Of a stretch of DNA of 64,000 bases, positions 34,941 to 43,499 are shown in pieces (the first letter of the stretch is position 1; the number at the start of each line of letters is the position of its first letter). Below the pieces are notes generated by a model. It had not been told where the DNA came from. It did not search any database and saw nothing but the letters and a program-made list of their open reading frames with translations. The stretch covers positions 2,108,001 to 2,172,000 of the forward strand of contig NZ_CP047952.1 of the NCBI RefSeq assembly GCF_014279875.1, in the 5' to 3' direction. The translations under genes and the position numbers were made by a program. This DNA comes from Synechococcus sp. MEDNS5 (GTDB lineage: Bacteria > Cyanobacteriota > Cyanobacteriia > PCC-6307 > Cyanobiaceae).

Positions 34941-35837
34941 ATGTCGATCGCCTGGGTGTTTCCTGGTCAGGGGTCTCAGAAAGTCGGAATGGCCGATCCT
35001 GTCCTCAGCCTTCCTGGCGCCGAAGCGCGCTTTGCATTGGCTTCCAGGCTGCTGGGTCGCGATCTTCTGGCGATTTGCCGCGGCGAGCCTGGCGATGCGG
35101 ATGATCCTGCTGATTTGAACGACACGCGCAACACCCAGCCCGCGCTGTTCGTGGTCGAGTCGCTGATCGTGGATGAGCTGAGGCGGCAGGGTCGCGAGCC
35201 TGCCCTGGTTGCCGGTCACAGCCTCGGCGAACTGGTTGCCCTCTATGCCGCAGAGGTGTTTGATGCTGCCACCGGTCTTGAACTGATGCAGCGCCGGTCT
35301 GAACTGATGGCCGCAGCTGGCGGAGGAGCGATGGCCGCCGTTATCGGCTTCGAGCGCAGTCAGCTCGACGACCTGGTGAACGCAACGGAAGGCGTGGTGA
35401 TCGCGAACGACAACAGTGCGGCCCAGGTTGTGTTGTCGGGCACAGCAGACGCTGTAGCGGCGGTTGGTGAAGCCCTGACCTGTAAACGGGTGATCCCCCT
35501 GGCTGTGTCGGGAGCCTTTCATTCGCCTTTCATGCAGGACGCGGCGGATGCCTTCTCGCAACACCTCGACGATCTGTCCTTTGAGGATGCGCGCTTCCCG
35601 GTTCTGAGCAACACGGACCCCACCCCCTGCATGGATGCGGCTGAACTCAAGCGCCGCCTACATCGCCAGATGATCACAGGTGTTCGCTGGCGTGAAACCA
35701 TGCTGGCGATGACCGATGCGGGAGTGGACACCCTGGTGGAGGTTGGCCCAGGGGCTGTTCTCAGTGGGCTTGCCAAACGCGCCATGCCCGGGGTCACGCT
35801 GTCCCAGCTTGCTGGAGCCGGCGATCTCGGTCTCTGA
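34941..35837 (+). CDS. fabD: Malonyl-CoA:ACP transacylase
   Basis: A 298-residue enzyme that loads malonyl groups onto acyl carrier protein. FPGQGSQKVGM opens the protein; the nucleophile is Ser94 in AGHSLGELVALYAAEV, and the His is in VSGAFHSPFMQDAA. ATG 34941 is 27 bases after fabH. The stop is two bases before the GTG of plsC, so fabD and plsC are likely co-translated. Confidence 0.94.
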   Translation: MSIAWVFPGQGSQKVGMADPVLSLPGAEARFALASRLLGRDLLAICRGEPGDADDPADLNDTRNTQPALFVVESLIVDELRRQGREPALVAGHSLGELVALYAAEVFDAATGLELMQRRSELMAAAGGGAMAAVIGFERSQLDDLVNATEGVVIANDNSAAQVVLSGTADAVAAVGEALTCKRVIPLAVSGAFHSPFMQDAADAFSQHLDDLSFEDARFPVLSNTDPTPCMDAAELKRRLHRQMITGVRWRETMLAMTDAGVDTLVEVGPGAVLSGLAKRAMPGVTLSQLAGAGDLGL

Positions 35838-35839
35838 GC

Positions 35840-36505
35840 GTGAGCAGTCTTGACTCCCAGAATCAACCGCCAGGGCCACTGATTCTCACGCCACGACCGA
35901 GTCTCACCTACCGGCTCGTAAGCGGAGTGCTGGTCTTTCCGCTCTTCCGGCTGCTGTTCAGAGGAAGTACCCGCGGGAACGAGCAGGTCCCCATGCAGGG
36001 CCCTCTTGTGGTTGTGGCCAACCATGGCTCCCATCTCGATCCACCCCTGTTGGGGCATGCCCTGGGGCGTCCCGTGGCCTTCATGGCGAAGGCGGAACTC
36101 TTCAGTATTCCCCTTCTGGGCCCTCTGATCCGGGCCTGCGGGGCCTACCCCGTGAAACGTGGCGCCAGTGATCGTGAGGCCATTCGCACCGCCACAGCCC
36201 GCCTTCAGGAAGGATGGGCCATCGGCGTGTTTCTGGATGGAACGCGCCAGCCAGACGGCCGCGTCAATCACCCCATGCCCGGAGCGGCCTTGCTGTCCGC
36301 TCGCTCAGGAGCACCGCTGCTGCCCGTGGCCATCATCAACAGTCATCGGGCCCTGGGCACGGGGCGAGGCTGGCCCAGGTTGGTGCCACTCCAACTGCGC
36401 ATCGGTGAGCCGATCTCTGCCCCCTGCAGCCGCCGCAAACCTGACCTGGAGGCCGCCACCATCGAACTTCAACGCAGGATCAACGCCCTGCTCGATCAGG
36501 GCTGA
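35840..36505 (+). CDS. plsC: 1-acyl-sn-glycerol-3-phosphate acyltransferase
   Basis: A 221-residue membrane-associated acyltransferase that completes phosphatidic acid. The HX4D motif is in VANHGSHLDPPLLGHAL, followed by FMAKAELFSIPLLG and the second motif FLDGTRQPDG (a variation of the usual FPEGTR). Start is GTG 35840. With plsX and fabH/fabD it makes a compact gene set for membrane lipid precursors under the rpaB promoter. The 3' end overlaps the YdcF-like gene by 10 bases. Confidence 0.88.
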   Translation: MSSLDSQNQPPGPLILTPRPSLTYRLVSGVLVFPLFRLLFRGSTRGNEQVPMQGPLVVVANHGSHLDPPLLGHALGRPVAFMAKAELFSIPLLGPLIRACGAYPVKRGASDREAIRTATARLQEGWAIGVFLDGTRQPDGRVNHPMPGAALLSARSGAPLLPVAIINSHRALGTGRGWPRLVPLQLRIGEPISAPCSRRKPDLEAATIELQRRINALLDQG

Positions 36506-37083
36506 GAGAACAGTTCAGGCCATTGCCTGAGTGCCCAGGGCTTCAGATCACGCCCGCTGATCACCCAGGCCAGGGCGCGCAGACCATCCACCCACCGCTT
36601 TCCCATGCTTTCCCTTCGGCATCGCTCGGCACAGCTCACCGGCACACCCGTCAACCGGATGCCACGGCTGCCGGCGACGATCCCACCAACAATCAAGGCG
36701 CGAGGCAAATGATCCTCACTGGTCACCAACAGCACGTGCTCAACCCCCTCACCCTCGAGCTCATCGACGAGTGAGGTGAAATTGCCGAGCGTGTCTTGAG
36801 CCCGGTAATCAAGTCGAACCTCGTTCTTCCCAAGTCCCTCGTGCTCCATCAGCCATTGGGCGTACTCAGGATTGGTTCCGCCGCTGACCACCAGCGGCAA
36901 CGCCAGTTGACGGGCCAACCGTAAACCGATGCGTTCTCGATCAGCATCACCACCCAGCACAAGAATTCTCTGCGGATCTTGTCGGGTCAGCGCTGCCTTG
37001 GCGAAAGGCCGAAGTGGCGTCGCAAGAGCGGCTCCGCCCATCAACGCTGAAACCAACAGGAGGGAGCGGATGCCAAGGCCCAT
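36496..37083 (-). CDS. YdcF/SanA/ElyC family (DUF218) membrane protein
   Basis: A 195-residue protein with an N-terminal hydrophobic anchor (GIRSLLLVSALMGGAALATP) and a DUF218 domain: RILVLGGDADRERIGLRLAR, LPLVVSGGTNPEYAQWLM, RAQDTLGNFTSLVDELE and VLLVTSEDHLPRALIVG. Members influence envelope polymer synthesis or vancomycin resistance in enteric bacteria, but the reaction is unknown. It begins one base beyond the end of tsaB on the same strand. Confidence 0.82.
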   Translation of the reverse strand: MGLGIRSLLLVSALMGGAALATPLRPFAKAALTRQDPQRILVLGGDADRERIGLRLARQLALPLVVSGGTNPEYAQWLMEHEGLGKNEVRLDYRAQDTLGNFTSLVDELEGEGVEHVLLVTSEDHLPRALIVGGIVAGSRGIRLTGVPVSCAERCRRESMGKRWVDGLRALAWVISGRDLKPWALRQWPELFSQP

Positions 37084-37733
37084 TACACGGATCCCACCGG
37101 GGAAGTGGGGTAAATCGGCAGCACGGTGTCCCAGGGACCCGAAGCATGGCTTGCATGGCGATCCTGACAGAAGCGCAACAGCTGAAGCACATCACGCCCC
37201 ACATCGAGGGCCATGGTGAGCTCAGGGGCTGGCTGCTCAGCGTCATGAAGCAGCACCGGAACCTGCAGTTCCCTGAGATCCATCTCCGCGCAAGTTGCGT
37301 TGTCACGATTCCAGCCGTCACGCACCCGATAAAGGCCGGCGACCCGACCCCGCCGAGGCAGAACCTGAACAATGGAGAAAGGTTCACTTCGCTGCGCAGC
37401 GGGAAGATCAAGCTGCAGGCGCGGAGCCATCAATAAAAAGCTACTCAAGCCATCGAGAGGACACTGAAGCTGTTGAGCCAGCGTGCGAGCCAGAACGACC
37501 GTCAAGCGGGTTCCCGTGAATCCCCCGGGGCCTGTGGCCACAGCAAGGCGACGAATTCCAGACCATTCAGACGCCGGCAAGACCTCCTCCAGCACAGAGG
37601 GAAGCGCATTCGTCAGCGCACGCCCCATGGGATGGCAGAGAACCCTCGCCGAACTGAGGGGTGCCTGCGCAGAGACCATGGCGATACCCAGGGTTTCCGT
37701 CGAGCTGTGCAGTGCTAGAAGCCAGTCGCTCAT
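37083..37733 (-). CDS. tsaB: tRNA threonylcarbamoyladenosine biosynthesis protein TsaB
   Basis: A 216-residue ASKHA-fold partner of TsaD in making t6A at position 37 of ANN-decoding tRNAs. Sequence features are LALHSSTETLGIAMVS at the N-terminus, RRLAVATGPGGFTGTRLTVV with the conserved GPGxFTGxR motif, and LARTLAQQLQCPLDGLSS. Only the N-terminal lobe is well conserved, as usual. Its start overlaps the ycf34 stop by four bases. Confidence 0.9.
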   Translation of the reverse strand: MSDWLLALHSSTETLGIAMVSAQAPLSSARVLCHPMGRALTNALPSVLEEVLPASEWSGIRRLAVATGPGGFTGTRLTVVLARTLAQQLQCPLDGLSSFLLMAPRLQLDLPAAQRSEPFSIVQVLPRRGRVAGLYRVRDGWNRDNATCAEMDLRELQVPVLLHDAEQPAPELTMALDVGRDVLQLLRFCQDRHASHASGPWDTVLPIYPTSPVGSV

Positions 37734-37981
37734 TGAGGCACCTCTTCACCAGGGCGCAACCGCGCCCATCGTCCTCGATCGAGGGTGAAGCTTCCGCAAG
37801 CACGCACATCCCATTCAACGCCGACCTGCCCATGGGGGAGGTCGTGCACACTGATGTGAATCCTGGGTTCAACAGGCTTCATCTGCGGTGCCTCGCAGAG
37901 ATGCACGGCACCATGCTGACGCTCAACCGCGTGATAGGCCTGACAACGATCGACCCAGCGGCAGTCCACACAGATGCACAT
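37730..37981 (-). CDS. ycf34: Ycf34 Fe-S protein
   Basis: An 83-residue protein matching Ycf34, conserved in cyanobacteria and red-lineage plastids. The cysteine motif CICVDCRWVDRC at the N-terminus, AYHAVERQHGAVHLCEAP and a late EWDVRACGSF provide cysteines proposed to hold a Fe-S cluster. A role in photosynthetic electron flow has been reported in Synechocystis. Start ATG 37981 overlaps the divergent cca start region by 8 bases; a longer frame runs into cca. Confidence 0.88.
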   Translation of the reverse strand: MCICVDCRWVDRCQAYHAVERQHGAVHLCEAPQMKPVEPRIHISVHDLPHGQVGVEWDVRACGSFTLDRGRWARLRPGEEVPQ

Positions 37982-39245
37982 GCCCAACGGTTCCAGTGCG
38001 GACTCCATTCTGACGGTGGGTCCAGAGCGACTGCCTGGTCTGCTCTGGCGCCGACTCGAACCGGATCGGTGGCCCCTCAAGCCCGCCCAGCTACCTGATG
38101 GAGCCGTGCTGGTTGGCGGAGCAGTTCGCGACGGGTTACTGAATCGATTGCCCCCATGCCCTGACCTCGACCTGGTGATTCCTGGTGCGGTGCTGAGCAC
38201 CGTCCAACGCCTCGCCAAGGATCACGGTGGCGTGTGCGTGGTGCTGGACGAACAACGAGATATGGCTCGGCTGGTATTGAAGGGCTGGACGATCGATTTC
38301 GCCAGGTTCGATGGAGATGACTTAACGGAGGATCTCTTCCGACGCGACTTCAAACTCAATGCCATTGCACTGACTCTGTCGGATCCCCAGCAACTGATCG
38401 ATCCCACGGGGGGCATCCAAGATCTTCAAAACGGGCTGATCTGCGCAATCCGAGAGAGCAATCTCCGCGATGACCCCTTGCGCCTGCTGCGCGCACTGCG
38501 CTTGATGGCCGAACTGGAGATGCGCATTGATGCAGACACGCTGGCCATGCTGCAAGCCAACAGCCCATTGCTGACGCATTCGGCCCCGGAACGAATTCAG
38601 GCCGAATTACTGCGACTCGTGGCTGCTCCCGCTGCCGACGAGGCGATTGCACTCCTGCAGGCATTGGCCCTTCTCAACCCATGGAGGCCACGAGACTTAG
38701 AGCATTCGCACTCCACCCTGGGCCGACCGCTGATCGCGAACTCTTCAATGACGTTGGAGGAGCAGACCCTGGCCTTGCCACTGGCTCGGCTAACAGGACT
38801 GTTGAGCGATCCAGGACTGAAGTCCCTGCGCTTCAGCCGCCGACAGATCCAACGGTGTTCCAGGCTGCGTTACTGGCAGGAACGCATCGGTGCAGGAGAC
38901 AGCATCACCCTGGACGAAACCGAGAGGCTTCGTTTGCATCAGGACCTCGAGGCTGATCTTCCAGCCCTGGTTCTGTGCTGGCCGAAGCAACGCAGAAACG
39001 AATGGATGCAGCGGTGGCGAGACCCGAAGGACCCGTTGTTTCATCCCTGCTCCCCATTGGATGGCGACACTCTGCAAAAAGCGCTCTCTCTTCAGCCGGG
39101 TCCGAAACTCGGCGCCTTGATCCAACACCTCACCACCGCGCATGCCTATGGTCGAGTCTCAACCCGTGAGCAGGCCCTCGACGAGGCCCGCCGATGGCTC
39201 CACCGGCCTCCATCGACAAGCGAGTCGAACAGGCGCTGTGATTAA
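37974..39245 (+). CDS. cca: CCA-adding / poly(A) polymerase-type tRNA nucleotidyltransferase
   Basis: A 423-residue class II nucleotidyltransferase that adds or repairs the CCA end of tRNAs, needed because the tRNA-Asn here lacks encoded CCA. The head domain has VLVGGAVRDGLLNRLPPCPD and the metal-binding DLDLVIPG; then MARLVLKGWTIDFARFDGDD, RRDFKLNAIALTLSD, and the neck DDPLRLLRALRLMAELEM. The C-terminal part is helical without an HD domain. ATG 37974 or 37980 are possible starts. Some cyanobacteria split CCA- and A-adding activities between two enzymes; which activity this one has cannot be told. Confidence 0.88.
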   Translation: MHMPNGSSADSILTVGPERLPGLLWRRLEPDRWPLKPAQLPDGAVLVGGAVRDGLLNRLPPCPDLDLVIPGAVLSTVQRLAKDHGGVCVVLDEQRDMARLVLKGWTIDFARFDGDDLTEDLFRRDFKLNAIALTLSDPQQLIDPTGGIQDLQNGLICAIRESNLRDDPLRLLRALRLMAELEMRIDADTLAMLQANSPLLTHSAPERIQAELLRLVAAPAADEAIALLQALALLNPWRPRDLEHSHSTLGRPLIANSSMTLEEQTLALPLARLTGLLSDPGLKSLRFSRRQIQRCSRLRYWQERIGAGDSITLDETERLRLHQDLEADLPALVLCWPKQRRNEWMQRWRDPKDPLFHPCSPLDGDTLQKALSLQPGPKLGALIQHLTTAHAYGRVSTREQALDEARRWLHRPPSTSESNRRCD

Positions 39246-39310
39246 CTGCCATTGCAGCGACGACAACGATCGGCCCTGACACGCAGTTTTCCGTTTTTCT
39301 CTCCCGTTTC

Positions 39311-39745
39311 ATGAGCGTGCGTCTTTACATCGGCAATTTGCCGCAGAATTTTGAAAGCAAAGAGCTTGAAGCTCAGCTCACCAGCGTGGGGGAAGGCGTT
39401 CGCTTCAAAGCTGTGTTCGACAGGGAGACCGGAGCTTGTCGTGGTTTTGGCTTCGCCAACATCGATGATGAGAAGGTCGCCGATGCTGTGATCGAACAGT
39501 TCAACGGAAAGGAGTTCAACGGCAACGCACTTCGTGTCGAGCGCTCTGAACGTCGCGACAACAACAGCGGTGGTGGTCGCCGTCCCGGGCAAAACGGGGG
39601 AGGGCATGCTCCAGGCTCAGCACGTAAGGCTGTCAATAAAGTGGTCCACAGTGATGCAAAAGCTGAGGATGGCCCTGATCCACGCTGGGCTGGCGAACTT
39701 GCAAAGCTGAAAGATTTACTTGGAAATCAAAAAACTGCTGTTTGA
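39311..39745 (+). CDS. RRM RNA-binding protein
   Basis: A 144-residue protein with one N-terminal RNA recognition motif: RNP2 is LYIGNL and RNP1 is RGFGFANI, with a Gly/Arg/Asn linker (NNSGGGRRPGQNGGG) and a mixed-charge tail ending ELAKLKDLLGNQKTAV. Cyanobacterial Rbp proteins of this type accumulate in the cold or aid mRNA localisation at thylakoids. The tail after the glycine-rich segment is longer than in many Rbps. A terminator follows directly. Confidence 0.88.
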   Translation: MSVRLYIGNLPQNFESKELEAQLTSVGEGVRFKAVFDRETGACRGFGFANIDDEKVADAVIEQFNGKEFNGNALRVERSERRDNNSGGGRRPGQNGGGHAPGSARKAVNKVVHSDAKAEDGPDPRWAGELAKLKDLLGNQKTAV

Positions 39746-39767
39746 AGATTTCATTCTTTCAATAATT

Positions 39768-39793
39768 CAAAGGCCCTAAAGAGGGCCTTTTTT
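39768..39793 (+). terminator. Rho-independent terminator after the RRM gene
   Basis: AAAGGCCCT pairs with AGGGCCTTT around AAAG, followed by TTTT. It also closes the gap to the small minus-strand gene at 39826. Confidence 0.9.
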
Positions 39794-39825
39794 AATGACT
39801 TACAGCAAAAGACAAAGATGGATCA

Positions 39826-40002
39826 TCAAGGAAGGAGGGCAGCAATTGCAATCACTCCTCCAAAAATGCCAAGAAACAAAAAACCCATTTTTGTCATGTT
39901 CGCCTCATGGTCGTCCACGCCTTCATCAATGGCATCCTTCATATCAGCCCTGAAGGAATCCATCGCCTGATCTATTTCGCTCTGCGCTTGTTTTTGTGAC
40001 AT
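39826..40002 (-). CDS. 58-residue single-pass membrane protein
   Basis: Starting at ATG 40002, the minus strand encodes MSQKQAQSEIDQAMDSFRAD, an acidic amphipathic helix, then HEANMTKMGFLFLGIFGGVI with one hydrophobic helix at the C-terminus ending AALLP and TGA. The helix plus short charged N-terminus points to a membrane-bound cytosolic helix. It lies 49 bases downstream of the cNMP-domain gene on the same strand, so co-transcription is plausible. No family is recognised; the regular amphipathic pattern and clean stop favour a true gene. Confidence 0.6.
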   Translation of the reverse strand: MSQKQAQSEIDQAMDSFRADMKDAIDEGVDDHEANMTKMGFLFLGIFGGVIAIAALLP

Positions 40003-40051
40003 GGGAGGGAGAGTTCGATGGAAAAGGAAGTCAATTTGTGCTGTGCTGGGC

Positions 40052-40570
40052 TTAACCCCTGTGGAAGAACCAATAGGAGCCAGCAGCGAGGATCACCAGC
40101 AAAATAATTGGCACAGCGATAGCAGCCATTCCATTGTGGCTCTTGAGGACCCTCGATTCGTGGGCGACGACCGCGTCGCGAATGCTCACATGCATTTCCT
40201 CTCTCAGGCGCTCGAGGTCTGAATCAATCGACGCGTCGTCGTAGAGAGATCGAAGATGTTCAAACGTCGACTTGCCCAGAATCAGACTCTTTTCAGGCTT
40301 CTCGTAAAGGATCTCCATGAGCTCTTCCTTCGGAATTTCAACGATCTGGCATGACTTCGCAGCACGCGCATTGGCAATGCGAGGTCGACTGTCGATGATC
40401 TCAACCTCCCCAAAGACGCGCCCAGGCCCATAGGTCTCGTCCACGCCCTCACCGGTCTCCGGATAGAGCGTGGTCATCTCCACGGATCCTGTTTTCACCA
40501 GGTAAATCGCTGCGCTGTCTTGATCAGCCTTGTAGATGTAATCGCCCTGTTCAACCGCAAACCTGCGCAT
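40052..40570 (-). CDS. Membrane-anchored cyclic-nucleotide-binding domain protein
   Basis: A 172-residue protein with a CRP-type cNMP domain (YIYKADQDSAAIYLVKTGSV, GPGRVFGEVEIIDSRPRIAN) but no helix-turn-helix. After a helical segment (SDLERLREEMHVSIRDAVVA) comes a C-terminal membrane helix (AIAVPIILLVILAAGSYWFF). The FGEVEIIDSRPRIA segment stands where FGELAL...RAA contacts the cyclic nucleotide; Pro-Arg instead of Arg-Ala-Ala suggests ligand binding may be changed or lost. It is likely a tail-anchored sensor or scaffold, not a transcription factor. It is divergent from devB. Confidence 0.8.
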   Translation of the reverse strand: MRRFAVEQGDYIYKADQDSAAIYLVKTGSVEMTTLYPETGEGVDETYGPGRVFGEVEIIDSRPRIANARAAKSCQIVEIPKEELMEILYEKPEKSLILGKSTFEHLRSLYDDASIDSDLERLREEMHVSIRDAVVAHESRVLKSHNGMAAIAVPIILLVILAAGSYWFFHRG

Positions 40571-40648
40571 GGGTACTCAAGGAAATTCCAGTTACCTTAT
40601 CCAGGCATGCATTAGTCTGCAGCGCTATTGCACACCCGTGTTTCAACG

Positions 40649-41551
40649 ATGACAGAGCAGTCCGCAAGACGCGGCGTCATCCGCGGCACGTTGATCACTG
40701 TTGGAATTGTTGGCGTCGGCGCGCTTGGCTGGACGGTTTTCAAACCCAGCCCGGCTCCCAAGCCCGTGGTGAGTCGTCCTCAGCAGGTCACGGCCCTCGG
40801 ACGTCTGATGCCTGAGGGGGGGCTCGTTCCACTCTCCATTCCCGCAGGAACGGCTGGGGGCAACGAAGTGGTTAAGCAATGGTTTGCAGGGGAAGGTGAC
40901 CCCATTCGCAAGGGTCAAACGCTTGCCAGGCTGAGCAGCTTTCAGGAGCTGCAGGCCGCAGTCGTTCAGGCCCAATCCAAGCTTCAAAGCACAGGAGCCT
41001 TGCTCCCGTTCCTCAAGATCAGCCAGAGCCGAGGCAAGGAACTATTCCAAGGTGGAGCAATCTCCGAAGAAGAGCTTGCAAAGACAACTGCGAGCATTTT
41101 GGAAAAACAAGCTGATGTCGAGGGAGCTCGCGCCTCCCTTGCTCAAGCCAAAAGCCAGCTGAAAGCCGCGGAGGTTCGCTCTCCACTAGATGGTCGGCTG
41201 ATCAGGATTTACAGCTGGCCAGGGATGAAGGAGAGCGAGGAAGGACTTGCGGTGGTTGGTCGCACCGGATCAATGCAAGCCTGGGTCCAGGTCTTCCAGA
41301 CAGACGTTGAGCGTTTACAGATCGGACAGAAAGCTTCGATCACCGCTGAGACAGGAGGATTTCCCGGGAAAGTTCAGGGCACACTCAAATCCATCATCGG
41401 CAAGGTCTCGGAACGTGACTTGTTTGCTGTCGCGGCCAACAACGATGTCAACGCGAGGGTGGTTCTTGTGAAACTCGATCTCGAGCCGAGCCCAGATCTC
41501 CAGCTGGATCGCCTCAGCGGTCTGAATGTGACAGCGCGCTTCGAACCATGA
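40649..41551 (+). CDS. devB: DevB-type membrane fusion protein (HlyD family)
   Basis: A 300-residue periplasmic adaptor with a single N-terminal membrane helix (GTLITVGIVGVGALGWTVF), the lipoyl-like half-motif GEGDPIRKGQTLARL, a coiled-coil hairpin (AAVVQAQSKLQSTGALL, EEELAKTTASILEKQADVEG) and the second half GRTGSMQAWVQVF/VRSPLDGRLIRIYSW. It joins an inner-membrane ABC exporter to an outer-membrane TolC channel. Start ATG 40649 is preferred to the TTG at 40628. It overlaps devC by four bases. In Anabaena DevBCA exports glycolipids for the heterocyst envelope; here the cargo is unknown. Confidence 0.87.
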   Translation: MTEQSARRGVIRGTLITVGIVGVGALGWTVFKPSPAPKPVVSRPQQVTALGRLMPEGGLVPLSIPAGTAGGNEVVKQWFAGEGDPIRKGQTLARLSSFQELQAAVVQAQSKLQSTGALLPFLKISQSRGKELFQGGAISEEELAKTTASILEKQADVEGARASLAQAKSQLKAAEVRSPLDGRLIRIYSWPGMKESEEGLAVVGRTGSMQAWVQVFQTDVERLQIGQKASITAETGGFPGKVQGTLKSIIGKVSERDLFAVAANNDVNARVVLVKLDLEPSPDLQLDRLSGLNVTARFEP

Positions 41552-42747
41552 CAGGCGGTGGTGGATGGAAATCTCGGCTGAACTTGCACGATTTGCCTTT
41601 GGCATGGCTGCAGCTGAAGCGCCAACCGGTCCGTTACCTGGTTGCTGTCACCGGAATTGGCTTCGCCGCATTGCTGATGTACATGCAGCTCGGATTTCAG
41701 TCCGGCCTGCTCAAAAGCGCCACCACCTTCTACAACGCGCTCGACACCGACCTCGTTCTGATCAGCCCCGCAACCGTCAATAGCGGTAGTTACCAGCAGT
41801 TTCCACAATCACAGCTGTTTCAGGCCCTTGGGCTGCGCGGCATCAAGGAAACCGTCCCTCTCTACATCGCCAACATCAACGCTCAACAACTTGAGGGAGT
41901 CAAACCAACGTCACTACGGATGATCGGCTACGACCCTGATCTCACGGTCTTGAATGTTCCCGAGATCAACGCGCAGAGCGATCTACTGAAAACACCAGGA
42001 TTCGTTCTCTTCGACACCCTCGGCATTGCAATCAAAACAGGCCCTGTGGGCAAAACCTTCAAAGCTGATGGCCCGCTCGACATGATTCTGTCTAACTTCG
42101 AGAAGACCTTCCGCATCAAGGGGCTGTTCCAGCTGGGCTCAACATTTGTTGCAGACAGCAATTTAATTGGCAGCGAGGCGACAGCTCTCCAGCTTGCGTC
42201 CAGACAAATCAACCTTGGAGAAATTTCCCTGGGGCTGATTCGTGTGGATAATCATTCTGAAATCCCGAGAATCCAGAGAGATCTAAGATCGCTTTACGGA
42301 AATGAGCTTCAGGTTCTAACCAAGCCTGAACTGATCACTCAAGAGCGGGACTATTGGAATAATGTTTCGTCCTTTGGCGTCATCTTCGGCTTCGGAACAA
42401 TTATGGGACTTCTCGTGGGAGGCGTGGTTGTTTATCAAGTTCTCTACACCGATGTCAGCGATCACCTCAAGGAGTACGCCACGCTTAAAGCCATGGGGTT
42501 TTCCGATCAGTTTATTCTGATCGTCGTGATTCAGGAAGCCGTACTCCTTGGTGCCTCCGCATTCATTCCTGCCACGATTCTCAGCGCCATCCTCTACGCA
42601 GCGCTGACGGCCGTATCCGGCATCCAATTACAAATGACTTTTGACAAATCTCTGCTGGTTGGTGCACTCACCATCAGCGTCTGCGCTATCGCCTCCGCAA
42701 TCGCAATCCGCAAACTGCGTGATGCAGATCCGGCATCCGTTTTCTGA
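41548..42747 (+). CDS. devC: DevC-type ABC transporter permease
   Basis: A 399-residue inner-membrane protein of the MacB/FtsX type. It has a first helix (YLVAVTGIGFAALLMYMQLG), a large periplasmic domain (about residues 60-270) and three C-terminal helices (FGVIFGFGTIMGLLVGGVVV, FILIVVIQEAVLLGASAFIP, LLVGALTISVCAIASAIAIR). The cytosolic loop KEYATLKAMGFSDQF is the usual contact to the ATPase. Its stop abuts the ATG of devA. Confidence 0.88.
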   Translation: MTGGGGWKSRLNLHDLPLAWLQLKRQPVRYLVAVTGIGFAALLMYMQLGFQSGLLKSATTFYNALDTDLVLISPATVNSGSYQQFPQSQLFQALGLRGIKETVPLYIANINAQQLEGVKPTSLRMIGYDPDLTVLNVPEINAQSDLLKTPGFVLFDTLGIAIKTGPVGKTFKADGPLDMILSNFEKTFRIKGLFQLGSTFVADSNLIGSEATALQLASRQINLGEISLGLIRVDNHSEIPRIQRDLRSLYGNELQVLTKPELITQERDYWNNVSSFGVIFGFGTIMGLLVGGVVVYQVLYTDVSDHLKEYATLKAMGFSDQFILIVVIQEAVLLGASAFIPATILSAILYAALTAVSGIQLQMTFDKSLLVGALTISVCAIASAIAIRKLRDADPASVF

Positions 42748-43479
42748 ATGTCCATGCAGAACTCCTCTCCGAACACACCAGTGATCCGAACGGAGAACCT
42801 TTGTCACAGCTATGGCAAAGGAGAGTTGCGAACCCAAATCCTGCATGATCTGACATTTGATGTGAGGCGTGGTGAAATCACCCTGTTGGTCGGCCCCTCA
42901 GGTAGCGGAAAGAGCACGCTGCTAACCCTGATTGGCGCCCTGAGGTCGGTGGAAGAAGGATCAATCCAGGTTCTTGGCCAGGAACTGAAAGGTGCTGATG
43001 AAACGGTCTTGATGCAGACACGTCGGAGGATCGGCTTCATCTTCCAGAGCCACAACCTGGTGTCTTCACTGACCGTGCTGCAGAACGTACAAATCCTGCT
43101 TCAGCTCACGGAACCGAAACCGCAGGAGCGCCGTGAAAAAGCCATGGCCTTACTGGAGGCCGTGGGACTGAGCCACCGGCTACATCATTTCCCCGAAGAA
43201 CTGTCCGGAGGTCAGCGTCAGCGGGTGGCGATTGCCAGAGCTCTCGCCCCCGAACCGGAGTTGGTGCTAGCAGACGAACCGACAGCGTCCCTCGACAGCC
43301 GCTCTGGCCAGGATGTAGTGGAACTTCTCGGCAACCTTTGCCGCGATCGTGGCAGTGCCGTGCTCCTGGTGACGCACGACCTCAGACTTCTCAATGATGC
43401 TGACCGCATCTGGGCCATTGAAGATGGCCGTGTCAAAGCCTGGACTGAATCCAGCGGCAATGTCGTGCAGACTCACTGA
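42748..43479 (+). CDS. devA: DevA-type ABC transporter ATP-binding protein
   Basis: A 243-residue ATPase of the LolD/MacB family. Walker A is VGPSGSGKSTLLTLIGALR, the signature is LSGGQRQRVAIARALA, Walker B is LVLADEPTASLD, and the switch His is in VLLVTHDLRLL. Together with devB and devC it forms a tripartite exporter lacking only an outer-membrane TolC. A TolC gene is 4.8 kb downstream on the other strand (48280-49914), a possible partner. Confidence 0.9.
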   Translation: MSMQNSSPNTPVIRTENLCHSYGKGELRTQILHDLTFDVRRGEITLLVGPSGSGKSTLLTLIGALRSVEEGSIQVLGQELKGADETVLMQTRRRIGFIFQSHNLVSSLTVLQNVQILLQLTEPKPQERREKAMALLEAVGLSHRLHHFPEELSGGQRQRVAIARALAPEPELVLADEPTASLDSRSGQDVVELLGNLCRDRGSAVLLVTHDLRLLNDADRIWAIEDGRVKAWTESSGNVVQTH

Positions 43480-43499
43480 GCCGCATTAAGGTTCCAATC

